Positions 23,246-34,368 of a DNA stretch of 64,000 nt are shown here, in pieces. Source of the DNA: Prosopocoilus inquinatus (Eukaryota; Arthropoda; Insecta; Coleoptera; Lucanidae); contig CM069874.1 of the NCBI GenBank assembly GCA_036172665.1, forward strand, positions 26,867,946 through 26,931,945, in the 5' to 3' direction. The notes under the pieces were generated by a model. That model worked only from the letters and a program-made list of their open reading frames with translations, was not told the origin of the DNA and did no database searches. Position 1 is the first letter of the stretch, and each line of letters begins with the position of its first letter. The position numbers and the translations under genes are program-made.

Positions 23246-24532
23246 GTTCCCCCTGTTGGATAATAAAGGCTCCTGCGCAGATCACCTATTCGTTGCTCAG
23301 CGAAAGAATGCCAGCCGCTCCGATCGAATACCTGCCCACCAACAACCACCATGCCCTTAACATGCGTGCACAAAGGAAAGCCTACACTACCGTAACGTTT
23401 ACAGAGAAATACAAATGCAACAGACTAGTTAAATGTTGTTACTATCACCGTCCGTTTGTTTATTTCCATATTTGTACGTTACATAGGTCAAGATCTATAC
23501 ATACAATAAAACAAATAAAATAACTCAAAAATTTATGTGTAGAGTTGTCCCAGATTTCTTAACTACTGACTATTTTGTGAATTTGTTAAATGTTGTTCAA
23601 AAATTAATCGAATGTACAACACCTATCATCTCACTTTTACGTAAGAATTATATTAGCTTTGTTATTCGCATGGTGAAGTAAGTTTGCTTATTACTAAAGT
23701 ATTTGTTTCCAAGCTTACTGCATCCAATTGTTAGAGAACACATTACAGTTGTTGAAAAGACGCATAAATTTAATGTTAAGATTAGTGTACCCTTTAACTC
23801 AAAGTTTGTTTTAGTAAAAGGCAACTTTATAGAGAGGTGATAAGACCTACCGTAAGGCAAGCAGCATCTAATATCTAATATCTAAGAGCAATGAACTCAC
23901 ATGGAATAGAACGAAACACTAGCGTTTACCTTGAAATTAAGCTGTAAAACGTTTTTATTTATGGCTTTCTGCGGAGAAATGTATAATACGCAATTCGTTC
24001 ATTCGAATTCCGGACTTGGGTATGTACATATAAAGGAGGTTGCTTTTTGAAATGCCTCTGATAGATTTATTTCTTGCAATTTCGCACTTGCATACCCTTA
24101 GTGAATACGCTCCTAACGGGTCGGATACTTATTCTGAATCACCTGTACATGCAGTTATGCCACCGTTTCATATCTCACATGAGAATACATAGAAAATAAA
24201 ATTTAAGGCTGAAAATGCTCCGAAGCCAAGTCACAGATGTTAAGAAAATGTTTTATATGAATTTTATAAATTGCATTTTTTCTATTTTGAAAGAAATGGC
24301 TGTGAAATTTAAAGTTCTAAATATAATATTAAGTATGTTTAAAAATTCTGGACAATATTTTCATTTCCCGTTTTGCTCTAACTTTTCCAAAGGAGACAAT
24401 AGCTAGAAACGTTTAGTTTCCATGGTATTTTGCTACGTCTGAAAAACGAATCAACATATGTGTATAGTTTCTGTGATTGTCACTTTCATGACAGTAATAA
24501 TCAGAAACTATAATCGCGAAAACAAAGCTTTA
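23246..24532. other. repeat fragment then unrecognised DNA
   Basis: The stretch 23400-23560 resembles 4230-4560 (CGTCCGTTTGTTTATTTCC, AATAAAATAACTCAAA). The remainder has nothing recognisable, apart from CTTATTCTGAATCACCTGTAC at about 24129, which resembles a mariner-type terminus. Confidence 0.4.
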
Positions 24533-24765
24533 AGACGGGCGTCACACTAAACGCACCCGGGCGAGCATCGGCGATCGATTAAAATTGTGTAAAAGATGTT
24601 AAGTTTTAATACTTTTTAGGAATAAATTCTTTATTAGTGATTACGACTGATCGAACACAACTAGTCAGTTCGACATTTAACTTTTACATCTTTTACACAA
24701 TCTTGTAATGCAATTGTGACCGACCGTTGATACCCGTCCGGGTGCGCTGAGTGTGAAGCCCGTCT
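24533..24765. mobile_element. palindromic MITE with AGACGGGC termini
   Basis: The ends AGACGGGCGTCACACT and AGTGTGAAGCCCGTCT are inverted repeats that extend inward (CGCACCCGG / CCGGGTGCG; TTGTGTAAAAGATGTTAA and its inverse). The 233-bp element is nearly a complete palindrome with a central AT-rich loop. No coding capacity. Confidence 0.8.
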
Positions 24766-25580
24766 AATCGACGGCCGGAATTCAGCAGTAGTGTAATATT
24801 GCGTGTGTATCTAAATTAAATTTAGTTTATAAATCTGTCTTTTATACTGTCTTCATTACAATGTTTGTGACCAGAATATTTCTTTCCGCATGTCTCTCTG
24901 TAGTATTACATGTTTTTAAAAAGGCAATTTTCATTATTTTAATAAAAGACCGCGTGATTTGTAAAAGTAATCTGTCATGAGACACGAGCATCAGCTTTAT
25001 CTACCACAATAGAAGAAAAAGCAAGAGAGGTACAGAAATCATAATCAGCCGATTATACTTACTGCACGATATTAGCTCAGCTCATTAACTGCACGTTTCG
25101 CGCACGATTTATTTATTATTCCAAGAACTAATTCTCGGAGATAATTTACTACCCAAACAAGCCAGAACACAAAACGCGATTTATTCGTTGCGTCAAGACC
25201 GAAATAATGCTGTAAACAACAGCGCTTGCATTGCATTTATCAGACGGAATATTTGCACTATTCAACTACATAGATGCATCGTTAGCTACAGTTTACCGAA
25301 GTCATCTGTGCACTAACAATACAAACATCAATTTTAAATATCGCTGCCCCGAGAAATCTTGATAAACGCAGTTTTCGCGCTGCGCTTTATTTGAATAGAT
25401 CCCTGGAGAATTACCAGGCACTGTAATAATTTAAAAACACGAATAATTATTAGCGTCAAGCACAAAACCTGCTGGTGCATTTCTTGAAATTTATTGCATT
25501 GTTAGTTTTAATCTAAAATACAGATAATTAAATGAATTCTTATCTAAAACGTTGTGCTGTCGTAATTTATTGTATTAAGC
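24766..25580. other. no gene recognised
   Basis: AT-rich sequence with no recognised gene, repeat or RNA. Confidence 0.4.
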
Positions 25581-25935
25581 AGAACGTTGACTAGGGCGGA
25601 ACGGCGCGGCATGGTTCTCAAATGAAATGCATGTAATAAGACGCGTCCATTAGGGCGGTAGCGCAGCGCGGAATAAAGCGTATGATTTAAGCTGAGCGTC
25701 CATAGGTCGATGGAGCGGAGCGGCTCCAAAACAAAATGCATGTAAATCAGAGGCACTATTCCTCGCCGCGCTACCAACCTACTGGACACGTCTTGATTTA
25801 CATGCATTTCATTCGGGAGTCGCGCCGCGCCGCTCCGATCGACCGCCCTAGTGGATGCTCAGCCTTAGACGTTATTCCGTTTTGGAGGCACACCACGCCG
25901 CTTCGTTCCACCATCTTAATGAACGCTCAGCTATA
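25581..25935. repeat. cluster of GC-rich MITE arms
   Basis: Four related blocks built on GCTGAGCGTCCA, an AGCGGAGCGGC-type GC-rich run and AATGCATGTAAATCA appear in alternating orientation. This gives nested inverted repeats, for example 25690-25755 against 25795-25865. It looks like two or more copies of one MITE inserted or recombined together. Apparent open frames follow the repeat and are not genes. Confidence 0.65.
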
Positions 25936-26037
25936 GACGATTTTTTTCAATATTATTGCTGTCATATTTAGTTCAGCAAGAAAGAAACCCTGAAATAAAT
26001 TTCAGATTAGTTGGAGAAAGAACAATAAATTATGTAG

Positions 26038-26292
26038 AATTATTTTAGATTTTTACATATTAATTTATATTTACTTACATTTACACATACATATCTTTCA
26101 AGATGATTGTTGTTAGGTTTAACATTTTCATGATTTTATCAGTGTGATTAGGTTGTTTTTAGATCTTTTTCTTAGTGCTTTTAAGTTGGTAGCGTACTGA
26201 AGATGGCAGATTAGCTGCCGAAATACGTATCTACGGATTTAAGAAGTATTGTGGGCGGAGGTTAATTTCAATTATTAATAAACTTTTGATAA
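26038..26292 (+). mobile_element. Penelope-like element terminal repeat fragment
   Basis: Homologous to 62020-62272 and, inverted, to 50340-50500 and 61470-61680. Shared blocks include GTTAGGTTTAACATTTT, GTGATTAGGTTGTTTTTAGA, a hammerhead-like core and GGCGGAGGTTAATTTCAATTA. The same repeat abuts a GIY-YIG coding fragment at 50766-51020, which identifies the family as PLE. Confidence 0.65.
26184..26242 (+). ncRNA. hammerhead-like motif of PLE repeat
   Basis: Core CTGAAGA (26197-26203), stem II GGCAG/CTGCC, GAAA, palindromic stem III ATACGTAT, C17, then TACGG pairing with CGTA upstream as a short stem I. One extra U sits between the core and stem II, so this fits a hammerhead less perfectly than the retrozyme copies. 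Confidence 0.5.
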
Positions 26293-28317
26293 GAAATACC
26301 TATTATTATTAAGCTGACAATGTGACAGTGAACTGTGTGGTAAACTGTAATTCTTGAAGATCGATTATTAAACTATCAAAAAAAAACTTAGATATTGAAT
26401 TCGTGTAAGTGCGAGATGACTTTTGGTTCTGGAAGTGAGAAACAATGTAGGTTCATAAAAAGGACAGACAATTTGACAGTGGATTGAACAATTAAGTATA
26501 GCAGTAGCGAATAAAATATTACTTGTCAATTTCGGTACATATCGTAATTTAATTTTGTATGTTAAAAGAAGGCTGCGAGATTCAAGTGTATGTACCTGAG
26601 GAAGTTGCATTGGTTTGAAGAGACGCTAAGGGAGTCTAGGTGATTAGAGATCAGCAACTATCTTGATTAGTTTCACGAAAAGCCCAGGCACCCCGTAACG
26701 GCTCCACATTGGCTTAATAACACACCTACGGCAGAAAAAAAAAACATTTTGGTTGAAACATTTTTAAACTTTTGTTTAGGTTTAGATATTAAATTTTCAT
26801 TTATTTATAACAAAAAGTCATAACAGTTAATTTCAAAATTAAGGCCAAACTACTTAAGTTTGAAACAAAACTATGTTAGGTTAGAAATTCTTTGAACACT
26901 GTTTTGATCGAATGAACTTGTTTAAACATTAGAAAAATTTTACGGTAAACAGATTGAATTGTAAATTAATCACAATGTGTACTTACGTGTTCATTTATTG
27001 AGAATTTTCCAATTTTTTGTAGATACATCATGAAACTAGAAAATATGACAATAGGGTACCAACCGAAATTTATATTTGTTTATATAGCATAGACACTCTA
27101 ATTTATACTCCAGAAAATATCCCTAGCATTAACCGGTGCGCGGCCCAAGTGGAACAGTGATAGTGGGAAATAACTGAAGTGGTGGTACGAGGACTCTTTA
27201 AAATGCGAAGACGCGATAAATTTCAGGAAATTTTCAGTAGATTCCGAAGAGGAAAAATCTTCTAAAACTTTAAAATATTGAAATTGTTAGTTTTAAATTT
27301 TATTGTATTAAACGCATCAAGTTGAAAATGAATTTTATTGAGTGACGAACAATAACCGGATTTGGAGTCAAGACATAACAATACAGTTTGGATGAAATAA
27401 AATTAAATCAAAAAGTGTAAACATGGTAATGAGCTGTAGCTTGGCGTAAGCTCTCACTCCTCGTTATTATTTTAGAATTGAGAATTATGCTTTTAGCATT
27501 TTAACAAATTATTAAAGCAAATATTTTTAAAACGAGATTCTGGGTTCATTGAGTGCAAGTGTTGCATTGGTGCAACGGGTGGAAACCCAGAGCATCATTG
27601 AGCATTGTGCGTAAGCGAAAGCTAAATTCACACAATAAGTGCGAAGCAGAAGTAATGATTTGACTATCGTTAATTCCGGAATTCTCACGCGTATAAAGCC
27701 AATAAGTCTTTTGGTCATCTAAAATAAGTGTTGGAGGGTTTCCATCCTTTCAGAACCCAAAACCTTAAGCAGCAGCAACAACAACAAAAAATAGCAAAAA
27801 GAGCTACCAGCCGGACAATACATAGCAATATGTTACATCAAAATTGAGCTCAATTTATTATTTCTCGTCTCATATATGTATGTCAATATTTAACGCAAAA
27901 TGTTGAAAACTATAAAAATCCTTGAAGAAAATTGAATTGATATGTTGATACCGTTCCTGTACGCCCCATTACTTTTGGACCACCTAGTATACACTGTTGG
28001 TCTTGGCAGACTATCTATACGTTTATTATGAATTTGAATGAACAGCTCAATTTAAATTCGGGTGGAAGTGAAATAGAGATATAATGTTGCGAGTTGTCTT
28101 CGCAGATATCTTTCCTGAGCGGGTAAATTCAATGTGTATGCTATCAACCGGTAACGCAGATTTACATTGCTATTTTGTTTATTTTTGTTTCTATTACTCT
28201 GTGTTTTATTTACTTACTATATAGGTATAATAGATAGCCTTAGCGTAACCATCAGTGTTTAATACAGTAGACTATAAATTGCACCAAATTGCGAGTCTCA
28301 AGTTGCAAGATGTAACC
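26293..28317. other. no gene recognised
   Basis: About 2 kb of AT-rich DNA. GCCCCATTACTTTTGGACC at 27964 resembles a Tc1-like terminus without a visible partner. Open frames here lack motifs. Confidence 0.4.
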
Positions 28318-29497
28318 TAAATTTAGTTAGAATGAAAAGTTACTAAAATTATTGGTTACTTTGATAAATGATTTCTAAAAAAGGTATGTTTTTTAAATTC
28401 TTTTCAAATATTAAGATTTTTGTATTTCTGAAGTCAAATTGATGATCATTATTAACTGCACGTGAGACCAACGCATTTTTTTAGTCTTAATATCACTTTT
28501 ATGTGCTAATCCGTTTTTCCAACCATTGATTGGTTTGGCCAATGTAATTTCTTTGACATTGATTACATGGTATGGAATAGATTAAACCACTGTTAAAACC
28601 AAAAGTCGTCTTATTCTTGGTCGTTGAGAAAAAAAATGTAATAGAAAGAGTTCCGTGTTGAACAATATTCAGAAATTGAAATTCTTTAAATATGTTAATG
28701 ATTCTATTACTTAGAGACTGTACATGAGTCATGAGTTAGTGTTTTGTGTTTTGTGTTTTTTATCATTATTTTCATCAACACATGGTGATTGGAGGTGTTG
28801 ATTTTGATTTGATCAGTTTAGTCATGATGGGTTGAAGAACACTGTTATCCATGATTAACGTAGATAATTTAATTAGATTATCTTTAAGAAAATCAACATA
28901 TGAAATATATTTTATTCTGTAACTCGTGGACATGCTAACGTTGAACTTCTGTCTAATATTATAACCAGAAAGAAAATTTATATGTCTATTTGATATTATA
29001 GGTTTCTAATATCGGTTTATAATCGAATAATTTGATCCTCCATTCTTATACCTTTAGTAAAACAAAGGGAACGCTTCATATGCATCGTCATCCTCTAGAA
29101 GCTATTGAACTTTATTTTTATAATCAGCCTTTACAATAAGAATTTTAGGATTTATTTTTAGAAACCTTTTAGTTTTATAATAAATTTCTTCAAGATCAGA
29201 TGGTCTTTCTTCTTGGTGTAAGTACTTGGTAACAATATGAATGATTCTACCTCTGATACATGTTGTCAGCAGTTTTGCCTAGAGAAATACTAAATTGTAC
29301 TCCCAAAGGTAGAAACTCCGAAATGTCATCAGGGATGGTTGTATTTGAGATGTTTTTGATTCATTTTCTATTGACTTTTTTTGTAGTCCACGATTCAAAA
29401 ATTTTTGTTTGTGTAATCGCAAGAAGTCTCGACCATCGCAAGCATAACCTCGCAGAACGTAATAAAATTTGACGAATGCATTGCAGGAATTCATCAA
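28318..29497 (-). pseudogene. Penelope-like element coding remnant (RT start and GIY-YIG)
   Basis: PLEs encode a reverse transcriptase fused to a GIY-YIG endonuclease. Reading down the minus strand: FLRLHKQKFLNRGL and a SEFLPLGVQFSIS piece (29400-29280), then KTKRFLKINPKILIVKADY (about 29140), the start of the PLE RT core. After a gap that lacks most of the RT comes the GIY-YIG domain: GLIYSIPCNQCQRNYIGQT (about 28590-28530). Its C-terminal motif is NALVSRAVNNDHQFDF (about 28470) and it ends near 28318. Stops and frame changes occur throughout. The catalytic RT fingers and palm are deleted, so it is inactive. It is diverged from the PLE fragment at 50.8 kb, so two PLE lineages are present. 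Confidence 0.75.
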
Positions 29498-32287
29498 GTT
29501 TTTATTTTTGTATTATAAAATAAATGTGACACATTTTTACTTAGAAGCAGAAAACAAATCTAACACTTTGATACAAATTGTGCCTTTAGAAATATTTTTC
29601 TTCAAACGATTCGACAACCTTTCGTAAATATTTCATCAAAACCCTTAAGTAACCCTTAAGCAAAGTGCAAGTTTTTGAAAAAACCAATACTGTCGATGTG
29701 CTCGGAACAAAATATTTCGCGAATACTTAAACATCCTTTTTTGCTTTGCGAAATGAGCACAGAATAATGTATCTGCTACGCCGGGCTGGGAAGGAAAGTA
29801 GCGAAGGGCCCACAAAAAGCAGGAAATCACGTTTTGATATTCCGCGACTCGAGCGAGGGACGTGGTGAGACGAAAATACACCTAAAATTCGACTTTTCCA
29901 GTACTCGGAAAGGGGGCGATGCCTGAAAATACCGAACCTGTATGCACTGCATGCGGACGTGTTACGAATATTCAAGTATATTCAGATTACGTGTCAGACT
30001 TTGTTAAGCAGAACGGCTCCGACTAATGTAAACCTGAAATTTATTAAATCTGGGAAAAGAGCGGTCTGATAATCCAATAATGTGAACTCCGAAATACAGG
30101 AATACCGAGTATTTAATTGTATTATGTGGTAACTCGAAAAACCTGTACTTCGAAAAATAAGAATTGAAACTTGAAACTAAAGTAAGAAACTTTACGCAGC
30201 AATCCTGAGCTCGATCGTAAACATAGTAAATTACGGTCTCTATCGCTTTGTAACAAATTTATCTAATTTTTTTACAAAAATTATCATCGTGTCGTACGGT
30301 TGCAACACGGATTCACGGCTGATTTTTTTTAAGTTCACTTCGCTATCAAATTAAGGAAAAATAAAGTTTTTCAATACATAAATTATTATGCTTTCTGCAG
30401 TAATCCTGTTTAGAAAACTTTTCGTCAAAATAATTAGTTTGCAAGCAGGTGTTCTGTTTATCGTTCCAATGAAAAATATATAAAGTTCTGATACCTAGTT
30501 GTAAATCACATCATTATTGGAGAGGAAGCTAAATACAGTCAGTGGTACAATCATACTTTTTTAGTAATTATTGAGGATACATTACTTTTAATTATGACTG
30601 TACATCCCACTGCCGGCTAATTCAATGGGACGGACTGGCTCAAATTGAGCGCTAAATAACTCAAGAAAATTAAACAAAATTGGCACCAGTTTTACACAGT
30701 CTTTATTCGGACACGCGAAAGTCATATCAAAAGTACTTCCAACATTACGCAATTACTCTAAACAACAAGTTTCAACGTCCTTTCTATTCCACGCGAGTTC
30801 ATTGCTTTTGTGACATAATTCAACTGTATCACATCAACCAATTTATATCTAAATCTTCAATACATTTTATCTCAAAAACTATGGACATTAGACCCCCTGT
30901 GCATATAGACTTTTTGTTTTCTTTTTCTGGGTACTACCTGTGGTTGACGGATGGGACACTTATTTTGAATCACCAGTATATATAGATAATAATTTAATTT
31001 CAACCTGGCAATATCCGACCTCATTCATTCACTAGGTTAACACGTTGAGTTTTCGTACAAGAGCGCGCGTCCCAACGAACAACGAGAAAGACGTTGCGTC
31101 CATCTGCGTCTCAGTGTGAACTTTATTAACAAGCAGTACCATCTGCTTTGTTCACGGAGTCCGGTCCAACCATTTATACACGTTCAACGATACCAATTAA
31201 TTACTCAAGTTCGTTCTGGAAATATCTTAAGAAGAAGCACCTATAATAAAAGAACGAAGCAGATATTACGAACTAAACGGCGCACATAAATGTCTTGTCA
31301 GAAATACCTGATTATCTGAAATTGTCAGGCTTTGAAAAGCAAAAATAAATTCTTTGTTTTGCGTAGAGTGCATTTTTCAGAACATGGAGTAGTATTTTCC
31401 GTTCAGAAATCACTCAGACTTACAGCCTGATGAAGCAACAAAATTGCAAGAGTTCATAAGCAAACGAAATACACTTCTCTGCGTTTAGCAATTCTACTGA
31501 CGCATTTGTACTTGATTCTGTGCAAAGCCAGAATCTAAGGCATGAAAAGAAGTCCCAAACTCACTTATTACAGTAACCTTCCCGAAAAATCAATACTATC
31601 AAGCGGAAAGATTAACGGCGACAATAAGATTGCTCAGTCAATAGCCATACTGGAGAATTTTGCGCTAATCGAGATTTTACATCGTACCAGTCAGTCAAAA
31701 ACAATGAACAATAAGAGACAATTAATTATCAAAAGCAGAAATCGTCAAATTGGTGACTCTGATCAAAGAAGTTACTTTCTACAAGAATTTGGCTGAAATT
31801 GAAAGGTAAAGAAACTGACAGAAGACCGATTACTGCAAGTAAACGAAAAAAACGGATCTGTCTCTAGCATCGTAATTAGCACAGAGAGATATAAATATTT
31901 TGTTCTTGGATAAGAACAGTTCTTGCCTTTCCATTGGATAATAATAACTGTCGTGTAAGAGTAGGGAGACATTAAATTGAACGATTTTCACATCAAAAGC
32001 AGTAGTTTGGTGGCGGAACAATTAAGGTACGGAGTGGAATAATTCTTGAGTATCGTACGAAACTTGCTATAGTAATAAAAAGGTCAATGTCTGCATAAGA
32101 TATAAAGTTGAAGTAATAAGCCCTACTGTAGCACCATTTACTGCACTACATGAACCAGAATTTATTTGTATGCGCGATAAAGCCGACCTAACGTTAGACA
32201 AATATCATAATTTAAATTACAAATATCATAATCTAAGAGTTTGCGGCAAGCAATATCGATATTTGAGAGCGTCGACACGTAACCAAG
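29498..32287. other. no gene recognised
   Basis: About 2.8 kb without a recognisable gene. GACGGATGGGACACTTATTTTGAATCACCAG near 30950-30980, in two parts, resembles the end of a mariner-type element (inverse of a CTGGTGATTCAAAATAA terminus). The 101-codon frame over it is therefore unlikely to be a gene. Confidence 0.4.
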
Positions 32288-32487
32288 CCCAATGTCCCAT
32301 TGAACATTTCTGAGAAAAGTTTGAGAGAAAGATTAAGGCTCTCGAAAGTCCTCCTAGGAAGTTACAGGAACTATCCATAATATTGTATGGCAACAATTCC
32401 TCAAGAGGAGTTTGTGTACTAATTCAAAGTATGTCTGAAAGAATTAGTGCTTGTATAAAAGCAAGTCCGCTCGCTACTAACTTGTAA
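32288..32487 (+). pseudogene. Tc1-like transposase C-terminal fragment
   Basis: The plus strand reads CPIEHF, a stop where Trp is expected, then EKFERKIKALESPPRK and LQELS. A frameshift around YGN follows, then LIQSMSERISACIKA and a stop after LATNL. This is the C-terminal end of a Tc1 transposase, starting at the last catalytic Glu motif (NPIEHLW in the family). Nothing upstream of it is recognisable, so it is truncated. Confidence 0.75.
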
Positions 32488-32888
32488 TATGTTTGTAAGT
32501 ATTTCTGCTTACAGAATTTAACTGTTTCGTATTTAATTAATTGAATAAATGATTGTAATTGAGTTTGTAAGCTCTTTTTTTATACCGTACACTCTGAAAA
32601 TAGAACAATTTTGAGCCCCTTTGATATTATTTCTACAATAAACAATAAATAAGTATTAAATAGCGCTGCTCAGAATTTTTAAAACTCAAAGAAGTAGTGA
32701 ACAGGTAAAATAGCGACATCTTACGATCGCTTTTTGACCTGACATTGCAGTAGGATAGACAAATTGAAGCGGGATTTGCTCCTAATAAGTCCCCCATGCA
32801 AGGCGGCCAAGCTTGCTGTCAAAGCATAATGAAAAATTTAGAAAAATTTTGTGCAAATCGTTTTTGATTGCAGTGAAAACCTCGAGCA

Positions 32889-32937
32889 GCCTCTGTACAG
32901 CTGTTTCAGCCCTGCTTGGGGCTTCTTCAGCAGAGAC
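32889..32937 (-). ncRNA. hammerhead ribozyme, cluster unit 1
   Basis: Same fold as 20253-20301, with H17 = A (complement of T at 32896) instead of C. A is permitted at that position. Stem II AGCCC/GGGCT and the 7-bp stem I are intact. Confidence 0.8.
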
Positions 32938-33199
32938 GTAGCTCGACATTCCCACTGCAAACAAAAACGACTTGTCCAATTTATTCGCAATTGCGATGTA
33001 AGAGTGATGAACAGATAAAATAGCGACATCTAACTATCGCTTTTTGACCTGACATTGCAGTAGGATAGACAAATTGAAGCGGGATTTGCTCCTAATAAGT
33101 CCCCCATGCAAGGCGGCCATGCTTGCTGTCAAAGCATAATGAAAATTTTTAGAAAAATTTTGTGCAAATCGTTCTTGATTGTAGTGAAAACCTCGAGCA

Positions 33200-33248
33200 G
33201 CCTCTGGACAGCTGTTTCAGCCCTGCTTGGGGTTTCTTCAGCAGAGAC
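33200..33248 (-). ncRNA. hammerhead ribozyme, cluster unit 2
   Basis: Core CTGAAGA and GAAA intact, H17 = C (33207). Stem II has one A-C mismatch (AACCC against GGGCT). It may be weaker than the consensus. Confidence 0.75.
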
Positions 33249-33372
33249 GTAGCAATGTCAGGTCAAAAATCGATAGTAAGATGTCGCTATTTTATCTGTT
33301 CATCACTCTTACATCGCAATTGCGAATAAATGGGACAAGTCATTTTTGTTTGCAGTGGAAATGTCGAGCTAC

Positions 33373-33421
33373 GTCTCTGCTGAAGAAGCCCCAAGCAGGA
33401 CTGAAACAGCTGTCCAGAGGC
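33373..33421 (+). ncRNA. hammerhead ribozyme, cluster unit 3
   Basis: Plus strand: GTCTCTG, CTGAAGA, AGCCC-loop-GGACT (one C-A mismatch), GAAA, CAGCTGT, C17 at 33414, CAGAGGC. Predicted cleavage lies between 33414 and 33415. Confidence 0.75.
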
Positions 33422-33683
33422 TGCTCGAGGTTTTCACTGCAATCAAGAACGATTCGCACAAAATTTTTCTAAAAATTTTCATTATGCTTTGACAGCAAGC
33501 ATGGCCGCCTTGCATGGGGGACTTATTAGGAGCAAATCCCGCTTCAATTTGTCTGTCCTACTGCAATGTCAGGTCAAAAAGCGATCGTAAGATGTCGCTA
33601 TTTTATCTGTTCATCACTCTTACATCGCAATTGCGAATAAATTGGGCAAGTCGTTTTTGTTTGCAGTGGGAATGTCGAGCTAC

Positions 33684-33732
33684 GTCTCTACTGAAGAAGC
33701 CCCAAGCAGTGCTGGAACATCTGTACAGAGGC
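33684..33732 (+). ncRNA. hammerhead ribozyme, cluster unit 4, core mutated
   Basis: Aligned to unit 3, the conserved GAAAC is GGAAC (A13 to G), stem II carries GTGCT, and stem I has GTCTCTA. H17 is A at 33725. The A13 change should abolish or strongly reduce cleavage. Confidence 0.7.
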
Positions 33733-33819
33733 TGCTCGAGGTTTTCACTGCAATCAAAAACGATTTGCACAAATTTTTTCAAAGAAGTAGATTAAAAAAG
33801 TATTAGATTCCTACATTCG

Positions 33820-34265
33820 ACTTTGAGAACGTACGGGTGGTATATAAATCGAATCTTTTACAAAAGAGCGGCTTCTAGTCGGTACCGATAGGCAAAGGCG
33901 ACAGGATTCCCCAAAGGTCCATTTTGGGACCGCTTTTATTTATTTTACGGTTTGTCTAAGCTGGACACAGGTACTAGATGTTGTTCGCCCGACATGCTTT
34001 GAACATTGAATATTTACAAACTACAACTATTAATGATTTATCAGTAAATTAAACTTTTCTTTGCGGTTTTCTTGTAGTAGATTATCATTCAAATTAAATA
34101 AAACTAAGGTATTTTTTATATTAGCCAATAGGACGTTAATTTTAGTCATGTAGATGTTGTACAAGAAGAAGGCATCAAATATTTAAGTGTCTTTATTGAC
34201 GCTTCGCTTCTCTAAAATGGAAACATCATATTTCGTTACTAGCAAGTGTGTTAGCAACAACGTTT
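33820..34265 (+). pseudogene. jockey-like LINE reverse transcriptase fragment
   Basis: In shifting plus-strand frames the sequence gives QRSILGPLLFIL (RT motif 4 region, about 33915-33950), then NKTKVFFILANRT (about 34090-34135). It ends with EEGIKYLSVFIDASL and WKHHISLLASVLATT, the motif after the catalytic domain in jockey-type elements. The FADD box is not present in readable form. The fragment is bounded on the left by the retrozyme cluster. Confidence 0.7.
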
Positions 34266-34288
34266 CTTCTTCTTCTTCTTCTTCTTCT
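34264..34288. repeat. (CTT)n microsatellite
   Basis: About eight CTT triplets in a row, directly after the LINE fragment. Confidence 0.95.
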
Positions 34289-34368
34289 GATTTTAAAGAT
34301 GTTTTAACATTTGAGTGACTTGAGATTGAAACTATCTAACTGAACTATCATTGTTGATTTTTAAGGGT

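Larger units (their letters stand above)
32700..33786. repeat. retrozyme-like tandem cluster, head-to-head
   Basis: Four units of a repeat of about 311 bp. Units 1 and 2 (32700-33009 and 33010-33253, the second truncated) carry the ribozyme on the minus strand. After a junction at 33253/33255, a partial unit (33255-33300), a full unit (33301-33611) and a partial unit (33612-33786) carry it on the plus strand. Boundaries are marked by AACAGATAAAATAGCGAC or its inverse. Predicted hammerhead cleavage sites are 311 nt apart on both strands (32896 to 33207; 33414 to 33725). No protein is likely: apparent frames simply read through the ribozyme. The layout matches metazoan retrozymes, whose transcripts self-cleave into unit-length circles. 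Confidence 0.85.

Noticed and set aside
31427..31460. CTGATGAAGCAACAAAATTGC resembles a hammerhead core plus stem II
   Set aside because: The required GAAA after stem II reads AAGAG, and no stem III or stem I partner is visible.
32782..33795. Open frames of 60-95 codons in the hammerhead repeats, similar between copies, suggesting a small protein family
   Set aside because: The similarity follows the DNA repeat on both strands, frames differ between copies, and the conserved positions are those of the ribozyme pairing.
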